A stretch of DNA of 64,000 nt from NCBI RefSeq assembly GCF_019145195.1, contig NZ_JAHSTW010000010.1:276488-340487 (forward strand). The letters are read 5' to 3'. The stretch's first letter is position 1. Every line of letters begins with the position of its first letter. Made by a program: the position numbers and the translations under genes. Positions 17,705 through 29,424 of this stretch are shown piece by piece. The DNA is from Pseudomonas siliginis (lineage in GTDB: Bacteria > Pseudomonadota > Gammaproteobacteria > Pseudomonadales > Pseudomonadaceae). The notes below the pieces were generated by a model. The model worked only from the letters and a program-made list of their open reading frames with translations, ran no database searches and had not been told where the DNA came from.

Positions 17705-18163
17705 TCAGTCAAAACTGGGAATAATGTTGGCCTTGTCGATCATATCGATCGGCAACAGGAACTCGTGGTCTTCTACCTGCACCACGACGTCCTGCTCTTC
17801 TACACCGCGCAGAAGGCCCTGAAAGTTGCGTCGACCTTCGAAAGGCGAGCGCAGCTTGATCTTCACTTGTTCACCGGCAAATTTGGCAAACTGCTCAAGA
17901 GTGAACAGCGGGCGCTCCATGCCAGGCGAGGAAACTTCAAGGGTGTATTCAACGGAGATCGGATCTTCAACATCCAGAACGCCGCTGATCTGACGGCTGA
18001 CAATGGCGCAATCGTCCACCAGCACGCCACCCTCTTTATCGATATAAACGCGCAACATCGAGTGACGACCCTGAGCCGAAAACTCGATACCCCAGCATTC
18101 ATAGCCCAGGGCCACGACCACCGGGGCCAGCAAGGCCTGCAACTCTTCTAGCTTGCTCGACAC
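17705..18163 (-). CDS. rimP: Ribosome maturation factor RimP
   Basis: RimP helps early 30S maturation. The 152-residue protein (SKLEELQALLAPVVVALGYECWGIEF, then RVYIDKEGGVLVDDCAIVSRQISGVLDVEDPI, YTLEVSSPGMERPL) has all family blocks. The start is a GTG at 18163 with a good GGGGG site six bases before it. It is the first protein gene of the nusA operon, downstream of the tRNA-fMet gene. Only about 38 bases separate the last upstream terminator from the start codon. Confidence 0.96.
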   Translation of the reverse strand: MSSKLEELQALLAPVVVALGYECWGIEFSAQGRHSMLRVYIDKEGGVLVDDCAIVSRQISGVLDVEDPISVEYTLEVSSPGMERPLFTLEQFAKFAGEQVKIKLRSPFEGRRNFQGLLRGVEEQDVVVQVEDHEFLLPIDMIDKANIIPSFD

Positions 18164-18201
18164 CTGAACCCCCTAGTGCATGATATGTGCATGCTTTGCA
18201 A

Positions 18202-18228
18202 AATAAAAAAATGGGCATAACGCCCATC
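18202..18228 (-). terminator. Intrinsic terminator upstream of rimP
   Basis: On the minus strand, a stem (ATGGGC / GCCCAT) is followed by seven T residues and then ATTTT. It ends transcripts entering from the tRNA-fMet side, just before the rimP ribosome site. Confidence 0.85.
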
Positions 18229-18271
18229 CTTGAAACGCCGTCGAACAGCGGCGTTGAAAGTATCCAGCTAA

Positions 18272-18296
18272 CAAAAAGCCCCTTAAAAGGGGCTCC
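18272..18296 (-). terminator. Intrinsic terminator after tRNA-fMet
   Basis: AGCCCC TTTTAA GGGGCT followed by TTTTTG on the minus strand, six bases past the tRNA 3' end. A further GC hairpin without T-run (about 18235-18256) lies between this and the rimP-proximal terminator. Confidence 0.87.
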
Positions 18297-18302
18297 TTAA
18301 AC

Positions 18303-18379
<77 letters not shown>

Positions 18380-18441
18380 ACAAAGCTGGGGCGGAAGTAT
18401 ACGACCGATCCCTTTTAGGGTCAATGTAACCTTCCACCTGC

Positions 18442-18464
18442 AAGAAAGCCCGCAACAGCGGGCT
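18442..18464 (-). terminator. Intrinsic terminator after tRNA-Leu
   Basis: AGCCCGC TGTT GCGGGCT then TTTCTTG on the minus strand, between the two tRNA genes. Confidence 0.8.
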
Positions 18465-18476
18465 CTCCTGACTAAT

Positions 18477-18562
18477 TGGTACCGAGAAGGGGACTCGAAC
18501 CCCTACACCCTATGGGCACAACCACCTCAAGGTTGCGTGTCTACCAATTCCACCACCTCGGC
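18477..18562 (-). tRNA. tRNA-Leu (anticodon GAG)
   Basis: An 86-base class II tRNA on the minus strand, GCCGAGGTGG to CTCGGTACCA, with a long variable arm and encoded CCA. Anticodon stem CAACC/GGTTG encloses the loop TTGAGGT, anticodon GAG, reading CUC and CUU. It lies 22 bases after the secG stop. Confidence 0.97.
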
Positions 18563-18584
18563 AATACTACGTTTGAAACCCTTC

Positions 18585-18968
18585 TTACTTCTGCTCTTGA
18601 GCTGGAGGCACGTCAGTCGCTGGAGTAGCCGACTTTTGCTCTTGAAGCACCGGAACATCATCAGAAGCCGGTTGTTGCTTAGGTACTTCCAACACTGCTG
18701 GATCTGGAAGACCTGCTTGAGTCAGCTGATGAGCTTTCTCTTTAGCAAAGTAACCTAACCCCAAGCTGGTTATGAAGAAACCGGCGGCAAGTATAGCAGT
18801 AAACTTACTAAGAAAGGTAGAGGAACCTTGGCTTCCGAACACAGTATTTGAAGCACCTGCTCCGAAAGACGCGCCAGCGTCCGCACCCTTACCCTGCTGC
18901 AGCAAAACCAGAGCAACTACGCCCAATGCACCCAGCAGATGAAAAACGACTACGACTGTTTCCAGCAT
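18585..18968 (-). CDS. secG: Protein translocase subunit SecG
   Basis: SecG is a small partner of the SecYEG protein-export channel in the inner membrane. The 127-residue protein starts MLETVVVVFHLLGALGVVALVLLQQGKGADAG (membrane helix 1 and the conserved LLQQGKGA turn), followed by helix 2 (FTAILAAGFFITSLGLGYF) and a Pro/Gln/Glu tail. The start at 18968 lies four bases past the tpiA stop; the family begins with this Met. Its place between tpiA and a tRNA-Leu is usual in gammaproteobacteria. Confidence 0.95.
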   Translation of the reverse strand: MLETVVVVFHLLGALGVVALVLLQQGKGADAGASFGAGASNTVFGSQGSSTFLSKFTAILAAGFFITSLGLGYFAKEKAHQLTQAGLPDPAVLEVPKQQPASDDVPVLQEQKSATPATDVPPAQEQK

Positions 18969-18972
18969 TTTT

Positions 18973-19728
18973 TCAGTTTCCCGCGGCGCGACAGATCGCA
19001 CCGAACTCATCTGCATTCAGGGAAGCTCCACCAATGAGCCCCCCATCGATATCCGGCATGCCGAACAGTTCGACCGCATTGGCCGCCTTCACGCTGCCGC
19101 CGTATAGAAGCCGCACACCTCGTGCGACTTCAGAATTCTCTGCCGCCAACTGCTCGCGAATGGCTTTATGCACATCCTGAGCCTGTTGCGGCGTTGCAGT
19201 CAGCCCGGTACCAATGGCCCAGACCGGCTCGTATGCAATCACTGCCTTGGCAAAGGCACCGACACCCAGCTCCTCAATGATGCTGCCCAGCTGACGCCCG
19301 ACAACTTCAAGAGTTTTTCCGGCTTCGCGCTGCTCGAGGGTTTCCCCTACACACAACACCGGAATCAAGCCACATGCCTGTGCCGCTGCGAACTTGCGAT
19401 TCAGCATCCCCTCTCGCTCGCCCATAATCTGGCGGCGTTCGGAGTGCCCGACAAGCACCAGGGAACAACCTGCATCCACCAGTTGGCTGGGAGCAATCTC
19501 ACCAGTCAACGCACCCTGCATGGCTTCCACCGCAGAATTCTGCGCGCCGACCGAAATCGACTTGCCTTTCAAGCCATCAATCACTTGATTGATATACAAG
19601 CAAGGCGGGAACACCGCGACATCAACACCGCTAGGCAAGGCCAGATGACGAAGGCCGTTGATCAGCTCAGCGACGCTGGCGCGGGTACCGTGCATCTTCC
19701 AGTTACCAGCTACCATAGGGCGACGCAT
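18973..19728 (-). CDS. tpiA: Triose-phosphate isomerase
   Basis: TpiA interconverts dihydroxyacetone phosphate and glyceraldehyde 3-phosphate in central carbon metabolism. The 251-residue TIM-barrel protein shows the catalytic Lys in GNWKMHG, His in VLVGHSERRQ, Glu in AYEPVWAIGTG and the GGSVKAANA phosphate loop. Length is normal. It lies between glmM and secG in a leftward run; a 65-base gap separates it from glmM. Confidence 0.98.
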   Translation of the reverse strand: MRRPMVAGNWKMHGTRASVAELINGLRHLALPSGVDVAVFPPCLYINQVIDGLKGKSISVGAQNSAVEAMQGALTGEIAPSQLVDAGCSLVLVGHSERRQIMGEREGMLNRKFAAAQACGLIPVLCVGETLEQREAGKTLEVVGRQLGSIIEELGVGAFAKAVIAYEPVWAIGTGLTATPQQAQDVHKAIREQLAAENSEVARGVRLLYGGSVKAANAVELFGMPDIDGGLIGGASLNADEFGAICRAAGN

Positions 19729-19793
19729 GCTGTACCTCGTCGGTCAAAGTGGGCGCAGATGTTACCCAACACAATCATGGCTTGCAAGCCGTA

Positions 19794-21131
19794 TCAGGCA
19801 GAAACTTCGGTTACCAGTTTTGCCAGCTCTTCGGCATAGCCGCGAACCTGGTTTTCGTCCTCGCCTTCAACCATGACGCGCACCAAAGGCTCTGTGCCGG
19901 ACTTGCGCAGAAGCACGCGACCGCGCCCCGCCATCGCCTGAGTTACACGGGCACTGGCTTCCTTGACAGCCGGATGCTCCAGCGGGCTTTCACCGCCGCC
20001 AAAGCGAACGTTGATCAGCACCTGAGGGCACTTGCGCAAAGCCTGCCGCGTTTGCGCCAGACCTTCGTTGCGGGATTTCAGAGCCATCAACACCTGCAGA
20101 GCCGCGATGATCGCATCGCCCGTGGTGGTGTGGTTGAAGCAGACCACATGTCCGGAGTTTTCCCCGCCAACGAGCCAGTTGCGCTCTTGCAGTTCGGCAA
20201 TCACGTAGCGGTCACCGACATTGGCGCGAACGAACGGGATCGACAGATCCGCCAGTGCCAGCTCGAGACCAAGATTGCTCATCAATGTACCGACGACGCC
20301 ACCCTGCAACTTGCCACGCTCATGCAGATCGCGAGCAATGATAAACAGCAGGTCATCACCATCGACGATGGTGCCGGTGTGATCGACCATCAATACCCGA
20401 TCACCATCACCATCGAAGGCGATACCCAGGTCCGCATGCTCGGCCAGAACGGCGGCCTGCAACGGCCCCATATGCGTGGAACCGCAGTTATCGTTGATGT
20501 TCAGCCCGTTCGGCTGAGCGGAAAGCACGACGACTTCGGCACCCAATTCACGGAAGACGCTCGGCGCTACCTTATAGGTCGCACCATGCGCGCAGTCGAT
20601 CACGATCTTCAGGCCGGCGAAATTGGTCCCGGTAGGCACGCTGCTTTTGCAGAACTCAATGTAGCGACCCGATGCGTCATTGATTCGCGACACCTTGCCG
20701 ATCTTGCTCGACTCGACGACAGTCATTGGCGTATCCAGCAACTCTTCGATCATCAGTTCCAATTCATCTGGCAGCTTGGTGCCTTTGCCGGAGAAGAACT
20801 TGATGCCGTTGTCGTCATGCGGGTTGTGCGAAGCACTGATCACGATCCCGGCCTCTGCCTGGAAAGTGCGCGACAGATAGGCGATGGCAGGTGTCGGCAT
20901 CGGACCGAGCAGCATCACATCGGCACCCGCCGAGGTCAGCCCGGCCTCGAGTGCCGATTCGAACATATAGCCAGAGATCCGCGTGTCCTTACCGACCAGC
21001 ACCTTGCAGGTACCCATCTTGCGGAAAGCCATGCCAGCCGCCCAACCGAGCTTGAGCATGAAGTCAGGTGTGATCGGGTATTCACCTACGCGACCGCGAA
21101 TGCCGTCGGTACCAAAATATTTCTTGCTCAT
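19794..21131 (-). CDS. glmM: Phosphoglucosamine mutase
   Basis: GlmM turns glucosamine 6-phosphate into glucosamine 1-phosphate for UDP-GlcNAc, thus peptidoglycan and lipopolysaccharide. The 445-residue protein has the active-site phosphoserine loop ISASHNPHDDNGIKFF at about residue 100, the metal loop FDGDGDR near 240, the sugar loop GGENSGHV near 325 and the phosphate loop RKSGTEPLVRVMVEG near the C-terminus. The start MSKKYFGTDGIRG is the family start. The order folP-glmM-tpiA-secG is usual in this group. Confidence 0.98.
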   Translation of the reverse strand: MSKKYFGTDGIRGRVGEYPITPDFMLKLGWAAGMAFRKMGTCKVLVGKDTRISGYMFESALEAGLTSAGADVMLLGPMPTPAIAYLSRTFQAEAGIVISASHNPHDDNGIKFFSGKGTKLPDELELMIEELLDTPMTVVESSKIGKVSRINDASGRYIEFCKSSVPTGTNFAGLKIVIDCAHGATYKVAPSVFRELGAEVVVLSAQPNGLNINDNCGSTHMGPLQAAVLAEHADLGIAFDGDGDRVLMVDHTGTIVDGDDLLFIIARDLHERGKLQGGVVGTLMSNLGLELALADLSIPFVRANVGDRYVIAELQERNWLVGGENSGHVVCFNHTTTGDAIIAALQVLMALKSRNEGLAQTRQALRKCPQVLINVRFGGGESPLEHPAVKEASARVTQAMAGRGRVLLRKSGTEPLVRVMVEGEDENQVRGYAEELAKLVTEVSA

Positions 21132-21147
21132 AAGTGCTCCATCATTC

Positions 21148-21999
21148 TTATTCGGCTGACTCTACGGCCGCGATCATTCGTACCACATCGACAGTTTCCG
21201 CCACATCGTGAACCCGCAAGATCCGCGCACCCTTGACCGAAGCCAGCGCAGCAAGCGCCAGGCCGCCGTGCAGACGCTCGCCCACGGGACGGTTCAACGC
21301 GTGACCAATCATACTCTTGCGCGAAACACCTACCAGCAATGGCCGCCCCAGCGCATGCAGGGCCTCCATGTGCTTGAACAAGCTTAGATTGTGCTGCAAG
21401 GTCTTGGCGAAGCCGAAGCCGGGATCAAGAATGATCCGCTCGGCGGGAATACCCGCCTGCGCGCACTGTTCCATGCGCTCGGCGAGAAACTCGCCGACCT
21501 CGCGGGTGACATCCTGATACTGCGGATTATCCTGCATATCGCCCGGCTCGCCGAGCATGTGCATGAGGCAGACCGGCAACCCTGTCGCCGCCGCCGCATC
21601 CAGCGCGCCATCGCGACGCAACGAACGCACATCATTGATCAGGCCGGCACCGAGCCGTGCGGTTTCGCGCATGACTGCCGGGGTGGAAGTATCGACCGAG
21701 ATGATGACATCCAGCTCGCGATTGATCAGCTCGACAATCGGCGCGACGCGCTCGAGCTCCTCCAGGGGAGAAACCGCTCGCGCGCCTGGCCGGGTCGATT
21801 CGCCGCCGACATCAATCAGCGTCGCGCCAGCCAGCACCATGGCTTCGGCATGGCGCAGCGCCGCATCGAGCTGGCTGTAGCGGCCGCCGTCGGAAAAGGA
21901 ATCAGGAGTGACATTGAGAATGCCCATGACATGCGTCTGGGCCAAATCAAGAACCCGGTTGCCGCAAGGCAACCGGGTCAGGGACTGTACAGAAGTCAT
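21148..21999 (-). CDS. folP: Dihydropteroate synthase
   Basis: FolP joins p-aminobenzoate to dihydropterin pyrophosphate in folate synthesis; it is the sulfonamide target. The 283-residue protein shows the pterin and pABA loops ILNVTPDSFSDGG, VGGESTRPGA, SVDTSTPAV, LMHMLGEP and LVGVSRKSMIG. It follows ftsH with an eight-base gap and precedes glmM by 16 bases, so the three are probably co-transcribed. Confidence 0.97.
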   Translation of the reverse strand: MTSVQSLTRLPCGNRVLDLAQTHVMGILNVTPDSFSDGGRYSQLDAALRHAEAMVLAGATLIDVGGESTRPGARAVSPLEELERVAPIVELINRELDVIISVDTSTPAVMRETARLGAGLINDVRSLRRDGALDAAAATGLPVCLMHMLGEPGDMQDNPQYQDVTREVGEFLAERMEQCAQAGIPAERIILDPGFGFAKTLQHNLSLFKHMEALHALGRPLLVGVSRKSMIGHALNRPVGERLHGGLALAALASVKGARILRVHDVAETVDVVRMIAAVESAE

Positions 22000-22007
22000 T
22001 TCAAGCC

Positions 22008-23924
22008 TTAAACGTCAGCAGCCGGACCGCCAATCGGTTTCTCCGGACGCTCGTCCTGCACGACAGGCGGCGGAGGCGTACCGGTGCCACCCGACCAGTC
22101 GCGAGGTTCGCGAGGTGTGCGGCCGGCCATGATGTCGTCAATCTGCTCGGCATCGATGGTTTCGTACTTCATCAGCGCATCAGCCATGGCATCCAGTTTG
22201 TCACGGTTATCCGTGAGGATCTGCTTGGCGGTGCCGTAGCACTGATCGATGATGCTGCGCACTTCGGAGTCGATCAGCTTGGCTGTCTCACCGGAGAAGC
22301 TGGCAGCCTGACCACCACCACCGCGACCGAGGAACACTTCGCCCTCTTCTTCGGCATACATCAGCGGACCGAGTTTTTCCGACAGGCCCCATTTCGTCAC
22401 CATGTTCCGGGCAATCTGACTTGCACGCATGATGTCGTTGGACGCACCGGTGGTTACACCATCGAAGCCCAGGGTCATTTCTTCAGCGATACGGCCACCG
22501 TACAACGAGCAGATCTGGCTGATCAGCGCACGCTTGGACAGGCTGTAGCGGTCTTCTTCCGGCAGGAACATGGTCACACCCAGCGCACGACCGCGCGGGA
22601 TGATCGACACCTTGTAGACCGGATCATGCTCAGGCACGACGCGACCAACGATGGCGTGGCCGGCTTCGTGGTAAGCAGTGTTCTGCTTTTCTTTCTCGGA
22701 CATGACCATGGATTTGCGCTCGGCGCCCATCATGATCTTGTCTTTCGCCAGTTCGAACTCTTTCATCTCGACGATGCGTTTGCCGCTACGTGCAGCGAAC
22801 AACGACGCTTCGTTGACCAGGTTGGCCAAGTCAGCACCGGAGAAGCCCGGAGTACCTCGTGCGATCACTGCCGGAGCAACGTCGTCGCCCATTGGCACTT
22901 TGCGCATGTGCACTTTCAGAATCTGCTCACGACCGCGAATGTCCGGCAAGCCAACCACTACCTGACGATCGAAACGGCCCGGACGCAGCAGCGCAGGGTC
23001 GAGTACGTCCGGACGGTTGGTCGCAGCAATAACAATGATGCCGTCATTCATTTCAAAGCCGTCCATCTCCACCAGCAACTGGTTGAGAGTCTGCTCACGC
23101 TCGTCGTGGCCGCCACCCATGCCGGCGCCACGATGGCGACCTACGGCATCGATTTCGTCGATGAAGATGATGCAAGGGGCGTGCTTCTTGGCCTGCTCGA
23201 ACATGTCACGGACGCGGCTCGCGCCGACACCCACGAACATTTCAACGAAGTCAGAACCGGAAATGGTGAAGAACGGCACTTTCGCTTCGCCGGCAATCGC
23301 CTTGGCCAGCAAGGTTTTACCGGTACCCGGCGGGCCGACCATCAGCACGCCGCGCGGGATACGACCGCCCAGACGCTGGAACTTGCCCGGATCACGCAGG
23401 AACTCGACCAGCTCGCCGACTTCTTCCTTGGCTTCGTCGCAACCGGCAACGTCAGCCAAAGTGGTTTTCACCTGATCTTCGGAGAGCAGGCGTGCCTTGC
23501 TCTTGCCGAAGCTCATCGGCCCGCCCTTGCCACCGGCGCCGCCCTGCATCTGGCGCATGAAGAACATGAACACCGCGATGATCACCAGGATCGGGAAGCT
23601 GGCCACCAGGAGCTGGGTCCAGATGCTTTGCTGTTCAGGCTGCTTGCCTTCAACCACAACGTGATTGTCGACCAGATCGCCGATCAGGCCATTGTCCTGA
23701 ATTGCCGGACGAATGGTCTTGAAGCTGTCGCCATCGGTGCGCTTGCCGGTAATCACATAGCCGTCAACAGCTACGCGCTCGACCTTGCCATCCTTGACCT
23801 GCTGGATGAAGTCGGAATAGTTGAGGGTCTGCGGCTCGTTAGGGCTGGAGAAGTTGTTCATCACCGTCACCAGGACTGCCGCGATGATCAACCACAGGAT
23901 CAGATTCTTTGCCATATCGTTCAA
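22008..23924 (-). CDS. ftsH: ATP-dependent zinc metalloprotease FtsH
   Basis: FtsH is a hexameric membrane-bound AAA+ protease that degrades misfolded membrane proteins and regulators such as sigma-32 and LpxC in E. coli. Two membrane helices (residues about 5-22 and 100-122) flank a periplasmic domain. The AAA domain has Walker A GPPGTGKTLLAKA and IIFIDEIDAVGR, and the protease site is HEAGH near residue 415. The TTG at 23924 gives 638 residues and has a GAGGG site seven bases away; the ATG three codons inside is the alternative and is too far from the site. A Pro-rich tail ends the protein. Confidence 0.96.
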   Translation of the reverse strand: MNDMAKNLILWLIIAAVLVTVMNNFSSPNEPQTLNYSDFIQQVKDGKVERVAVDGYVITGKRTDGDSFKTIRPAIQDNGLIGDLVDNHVVVEGKQPEQQSIWTQLLVASFPILVIIAVFMFFMRQMQGGAGGKGGPMSFGKSKARLLSEDQVKTTLADVAGCDEAKEEVGELVEFLRDPGKFQRLGGRIPRGVLMVGPPGTGKTLLAKAIAGEAKVPFFTISGSDFVEMFVGVGASRVRDMFEQAKKHAPCIIFIDEIDAVGRHRGAGMGGGHDEREQTLNQLLVEMDGFEMNDGIIVIAATNRPDVLDPALLRPGRFDRQVVVGLPDIRGREQILKVHMRKVPMGDDVAPAVIARGTPGFSGADLANLVNEASLFAARSGKRIVEMKEFELAKDKIMMGAERKSMVMSEKEKQNTAYHEAGHAIVGRVVPEHDPVYKVSIIPRGRALGVTMFLPEEDRYSLSKRALISQICSLYGGRIAEEMTLGFDGVTTGASNDIMRASQIARNMVTKWGLSEKLGPLMYAEEEGEVFLGRGGGGQAASFSGETAKLIDSEVRSIIDQCYGTAKQILTDNRDKLDAMADALMKYETIDAEQIDDIMAGRTPREPRDWSGGTGTPPPPVVQDERPEKPIGGPAADV

Positions 23925-24117
23925 TTAACTACCCTCTGAAGCAAGCTCCGCTACTGGCGCGCGCTTCGCATGATATTCACCGGCCTAACTTACTACATTA
24001 CCTACAACTCTGGCAGGCGCCGTCTGTAACCCTTTGTGAAACACTTTCTACACAATATTCGCTTATGCCTGCAGAGCGAAATATGAAAAACCTATCGCCC
24101 TGCCGAAAAACCTCGTT

Positions 24118-24747
24118 TTACGCATCACCGCCGCGATAACCCCAGGCCAGCATGTACTGCTCACGGGAGCTGCCACGGGAAGAGTCTGGCTTGATCATCT
24201 GGATCTTGTCGAATTTCTTCCGAGCGTCCTTCAGATAAACGTCGAAACCTTCGCCCTGAAAAATCTTGATGACGAAATTGCCACCGGGCTTGAGGATCCG
24301 TTCCGCCAGGTCCAGCGCCAGCTCACAGAGGAACATGGCCTTGGGCATGTCCACTTCGGGCGTACCACTCATATTGGGGGCCATATCGGAAATCACAAGG
24401 TCCACCTGCGAATTACCCACGGCCTGCAGGATTTCAGCGAGCACCGAATCCTCCGTGAAGTCGCCCTGGATGAAATGCACGTCCGGAATGCTGTCCATTT
24501 CCAGGATGTCCGAAGCGATCAGACGACCCTGACCGCCGATCAGCCGACTGGTGACCTGGGACCAGCCACCCGGCGCCGCGCCGAGGTCGACCACGCTCAT
24601 GCCCGGACGGATGAGTTTGTATTTTTCCTGGATCTCCAGAAGCTTGTAACTTGCACGCGAGCGGTAGCCATCCTTCTGCGCCTGCTTCACATAAGGATCG
24701 TTGACATGTCTTTTCAGCCAACCAAGGCTTGTCTTGGAACGCGCCAT
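24118..24747 (-). CDS. rlmE: 23S rRNA 2'-O-ribose U2552 methyltransferase RlmE
   Basis: RlmE (FtsJ/RrmJ) methylates the ribose of U2552 in the ribosomal A-loop, using SAM. The 209-residue protein has the SAM loop VVDLGAAPGGWSQ, the Asp in ISDMAPNMSG, and the Lys in FVIKIFQGEG, fitting the K-D-K-E tetrad. It lies upstream of ftsH, as in E. coli, with a 193-base spacer that probably carries a separate ftsH promoter. Its promoter overlaps that of divergent yhbY. Confidence 0.97.
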   Translation of the reverse strand: MARSKTSLGWLKRHVNDPYVKQAQKDGYRSRASYKLLEIQEKYKLIRPGMSVVDLGAAPGGWSQVTSRLIGGQGRLIASDILEMDSIPDVHFIQGDFTEDSVLAEILQAVGNSQVDLVISDMAPNMSGTPEVDMPKAMFLCELALDLAERILKPGGNFVIKIFQGEGFDVYLKDARKKFDKIQMIKPDSSRGSSREQYMLAWGYRGGDA

Positions 24748-24802
24748 TGGGCACCTCGATGATTAGGGTCGTGATTAGTTGGGCGGATCCACGAACCCTC
24801 GG

Positions 24803-24845
24803 GTAAAATGGCCGCCATTTTACAGAATCCAGACGAAAGGGTCAG
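24803..24845. promoter_or_regulatory. Face-to-face promoters of rlmE and yhbY in a palindrome
   Basis: A perfect inverted repeat GTAAAATGG-CCG-CCATTTTAC spans 24803-24823. Each arm supplies a TAAAAT -10: leftward for rlmE (24817-24822, with CTGACC at 24840-24845 and a 17-base spacer) and rightward for yhbY (24804-24809, with a weaker TTGGGC 19 bases before). Each transcription start would fall in the opposing -10, so the promoters should compete. Confidence 0.6.
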
Positions 24846-24848
24846 ATT

Positions 24849-25157
24849 ATGCCGCTCACTCCAGAGCAGAAGAAACAGTACAAATCCATCGGCCACCACC
24901 TCAAACCAGTGTTGACGGTAGCGGACAACGGTTTGACTGAAGGTGTTCTAGCCGAACTTGAACGCGCCTTGGCCGATCACGAGCTGATCAAGATCAAGCT
25001 CAATATCCTCGATCGCGAGTCGCGCCTGGCGCACATCGCCGAACTGTGCAAGGTCGGCAAAGCGGACCTGGTTCAGGTCATCGGCAAGATGGCTCTGGTC
25101 TACCGCAAGAACTTCAGCGCCAACAAGCAGCTGTCGAACGTTCATCGCTTCAAGTGA
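24849..25157 (+). CDS. yhbY: YhbY-type CRM-domain RNA-binding protein
   Basis: A 102-residue CRM-domain protein of the YhbY family, which binds pre-50S ribosomal particles in E. coli. It shows the N-terminal LTPEQKKQYKSIGHHLKPVLTVADNGLT, central LADHELIKIKL and the C-terminal helix VQVIGKMALVYRKN. The GxxG-like loop lies in the VIGKMA segment. It is transcribed away from rlmE and is convergent with a DUF4149 gene; the stop codons are ten bases apart. Confidence 0.93.
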   Translation: MPLTPEQKKQYKSIGHHLKPVLTVADNGLTEGVLAELERALADHELIKIKLNILDRESRLAHIAELCKVGKADLVQVIGKMALVYRKNFSANKQLSNVHRFK

Positions 25158-25166
25158 TGCGCAGGG

Positions 25167-25571
25167 TCAAGGGTGTGCTTCGCGCACCCTGCCACTCCAT
25201 CCCGGCACCGGCTGCATGACCAGCACCAGCCCGGAAAATCCCAGCACCAGATAACTGAATACCTGCCAGCGCTGCGCATCCGGCCAGCCGACACGCACAG
25301 CGACATACATCGCGCACGCGTACAACGCCATCAACAGCACCTGCCCGCGAAAATCCCGCCATAGACTGGCAAGGCCCTCGGCCTGTACCAGCACCAAAGC
25401 CTGAAAGATCACGCACAGAGCGGCGAATCCCACCACCAGCACTTCGAAAGCACTGGCCACTTCGTTGATCAACAGCGGCGCCAGACCGATCCGACCCAGC
25501 GCCGGCTGCAAACCGATATGAATCAACCATAGGCCACCAACCCAAAGCATCTGGGTCAGTTGCCAAAGCAT
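25167..25571 (-). CDS. DUF4149-like membrane protein
   Basis: A protein of about 134 residues with four predicted membrane helices: LTQMLWVGGLWLIHIGL, the long stretch around VLVVGFAALCVIFQALVLV, VLLMALYACAMYVAVRVGW and FSYLVLGFSGLVLVMQPV. It resembles DUF4149 and sits between yhbY and greA as in other pseudomonads. The start at 25571 is uncertain: a perfect 9-base-pair hairpin ends directly at the ATG, leaving no room for a normal ribosome site, and the frame is open upstream into the end of greA (a TTG at 25622). Translation may depend on ribosomes finishing greA. Function unknown. Confidence 0.7.
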   Translation of the reverse strand: MLWQLTQMLWVGGLWLIHIGLQPALGRIGLAPLLINEVASAFEVLVVGFAALCVIFQALVLVQAEGLASLWRDFRGQVLLMALYACAMYVAVRVGWPDAQRWQVFSYLVLGFSGLVLVMQPVPGWSGRVREAHP

Positions 25572-25594
25572 GGCGCCCGCATGCAGCGGGCGCC
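25572..25594 (-). terminator. Hairpin between greA stop and the DUF4149 start
   Basis: Perfect stem GGCGCCCGC / GCGGGCGCC with a five-base loop TGCAT, beginning five bases after the greA stop and touching the next ATG. The sequence after it (ATGCTTTGG) has only a weak T-run, so it may be a partial terminator, a translation brake or both. Confidence 0.6.
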
Positions 25595-25599
25595 TTATT

Positions 25600-26078
25600 T
25601 CAGATGTGACGAACTTCGACAATCTCGTACTCGATCACGCCGCTTGGCGTTTTGACGGCGACGACGTCACCCTCTTCCTTGCCAATCAAGGCGCGGGCCA
25701 GCGGCGAACCGACGGAGATCTTGCCGAGTTTGAAGTCAGCCTCATCCTCACCCACGATGTGGTAAGTGACGCTTTCATCAGTCTCGACGTTGGCGATCTC
25801 GACGGTGGTACCGAAAATCACTTTGCCGGTATGAGGAATGGTCGTGACATCGATGATGACCTGATTCTGAATCCGGCCCTCGATATCACGAATACGCGCT
25901 TCAACCATGCCTTGCTGTTCGCGGGCAGCATGGTATTCAGCGTTTTCCTTCAAGTCACCCAACTCGCGGGCCGTACCGATGTCCTGGCTGAGCTTCGGAC
26001 GGACGACCTTGGTCAGGTGAGCATGCTCCTCTTCCAGGGCGCGAGCGCCCTGAACAGTCATTGGGTACTTGGTTATGC

Positions 26079-26082
<4 letters not shown>
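25600..26082 (-). CDS. greA: Transcription elongation factor GreA
   Basis: GreA enters the RNA polymerase secondary channel and stimulates cleavage of backtracked transcripts. The 160-residue protein has the N-terminal coiled coil (ALEEEHAHLTKVVRPKLSQDIGTARELGDLKENAEYHAAREQQGMVEARI), whose tip carries the acidic residues, and the C-terminal globular domain ending in VIEYEIVEVRHI. The start overlaps the carB stop by four bases, so greA is translated with carAB. Confidence 0.96.
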
Positions 26083-29300
<3,218 letters not shown>

Positions 29301-29424
29301 GGTTTGTCACTCAAATCCGCAGGTCAGTCGGCAAGCCGTCTTGATCGATTTCTGAAGTCCCGAAGGGGCCGCCGGAACCGGGGCCGCCCTCGAGGGCTTC
29401 TCTCTACAGTCTCAAGACGAACGC

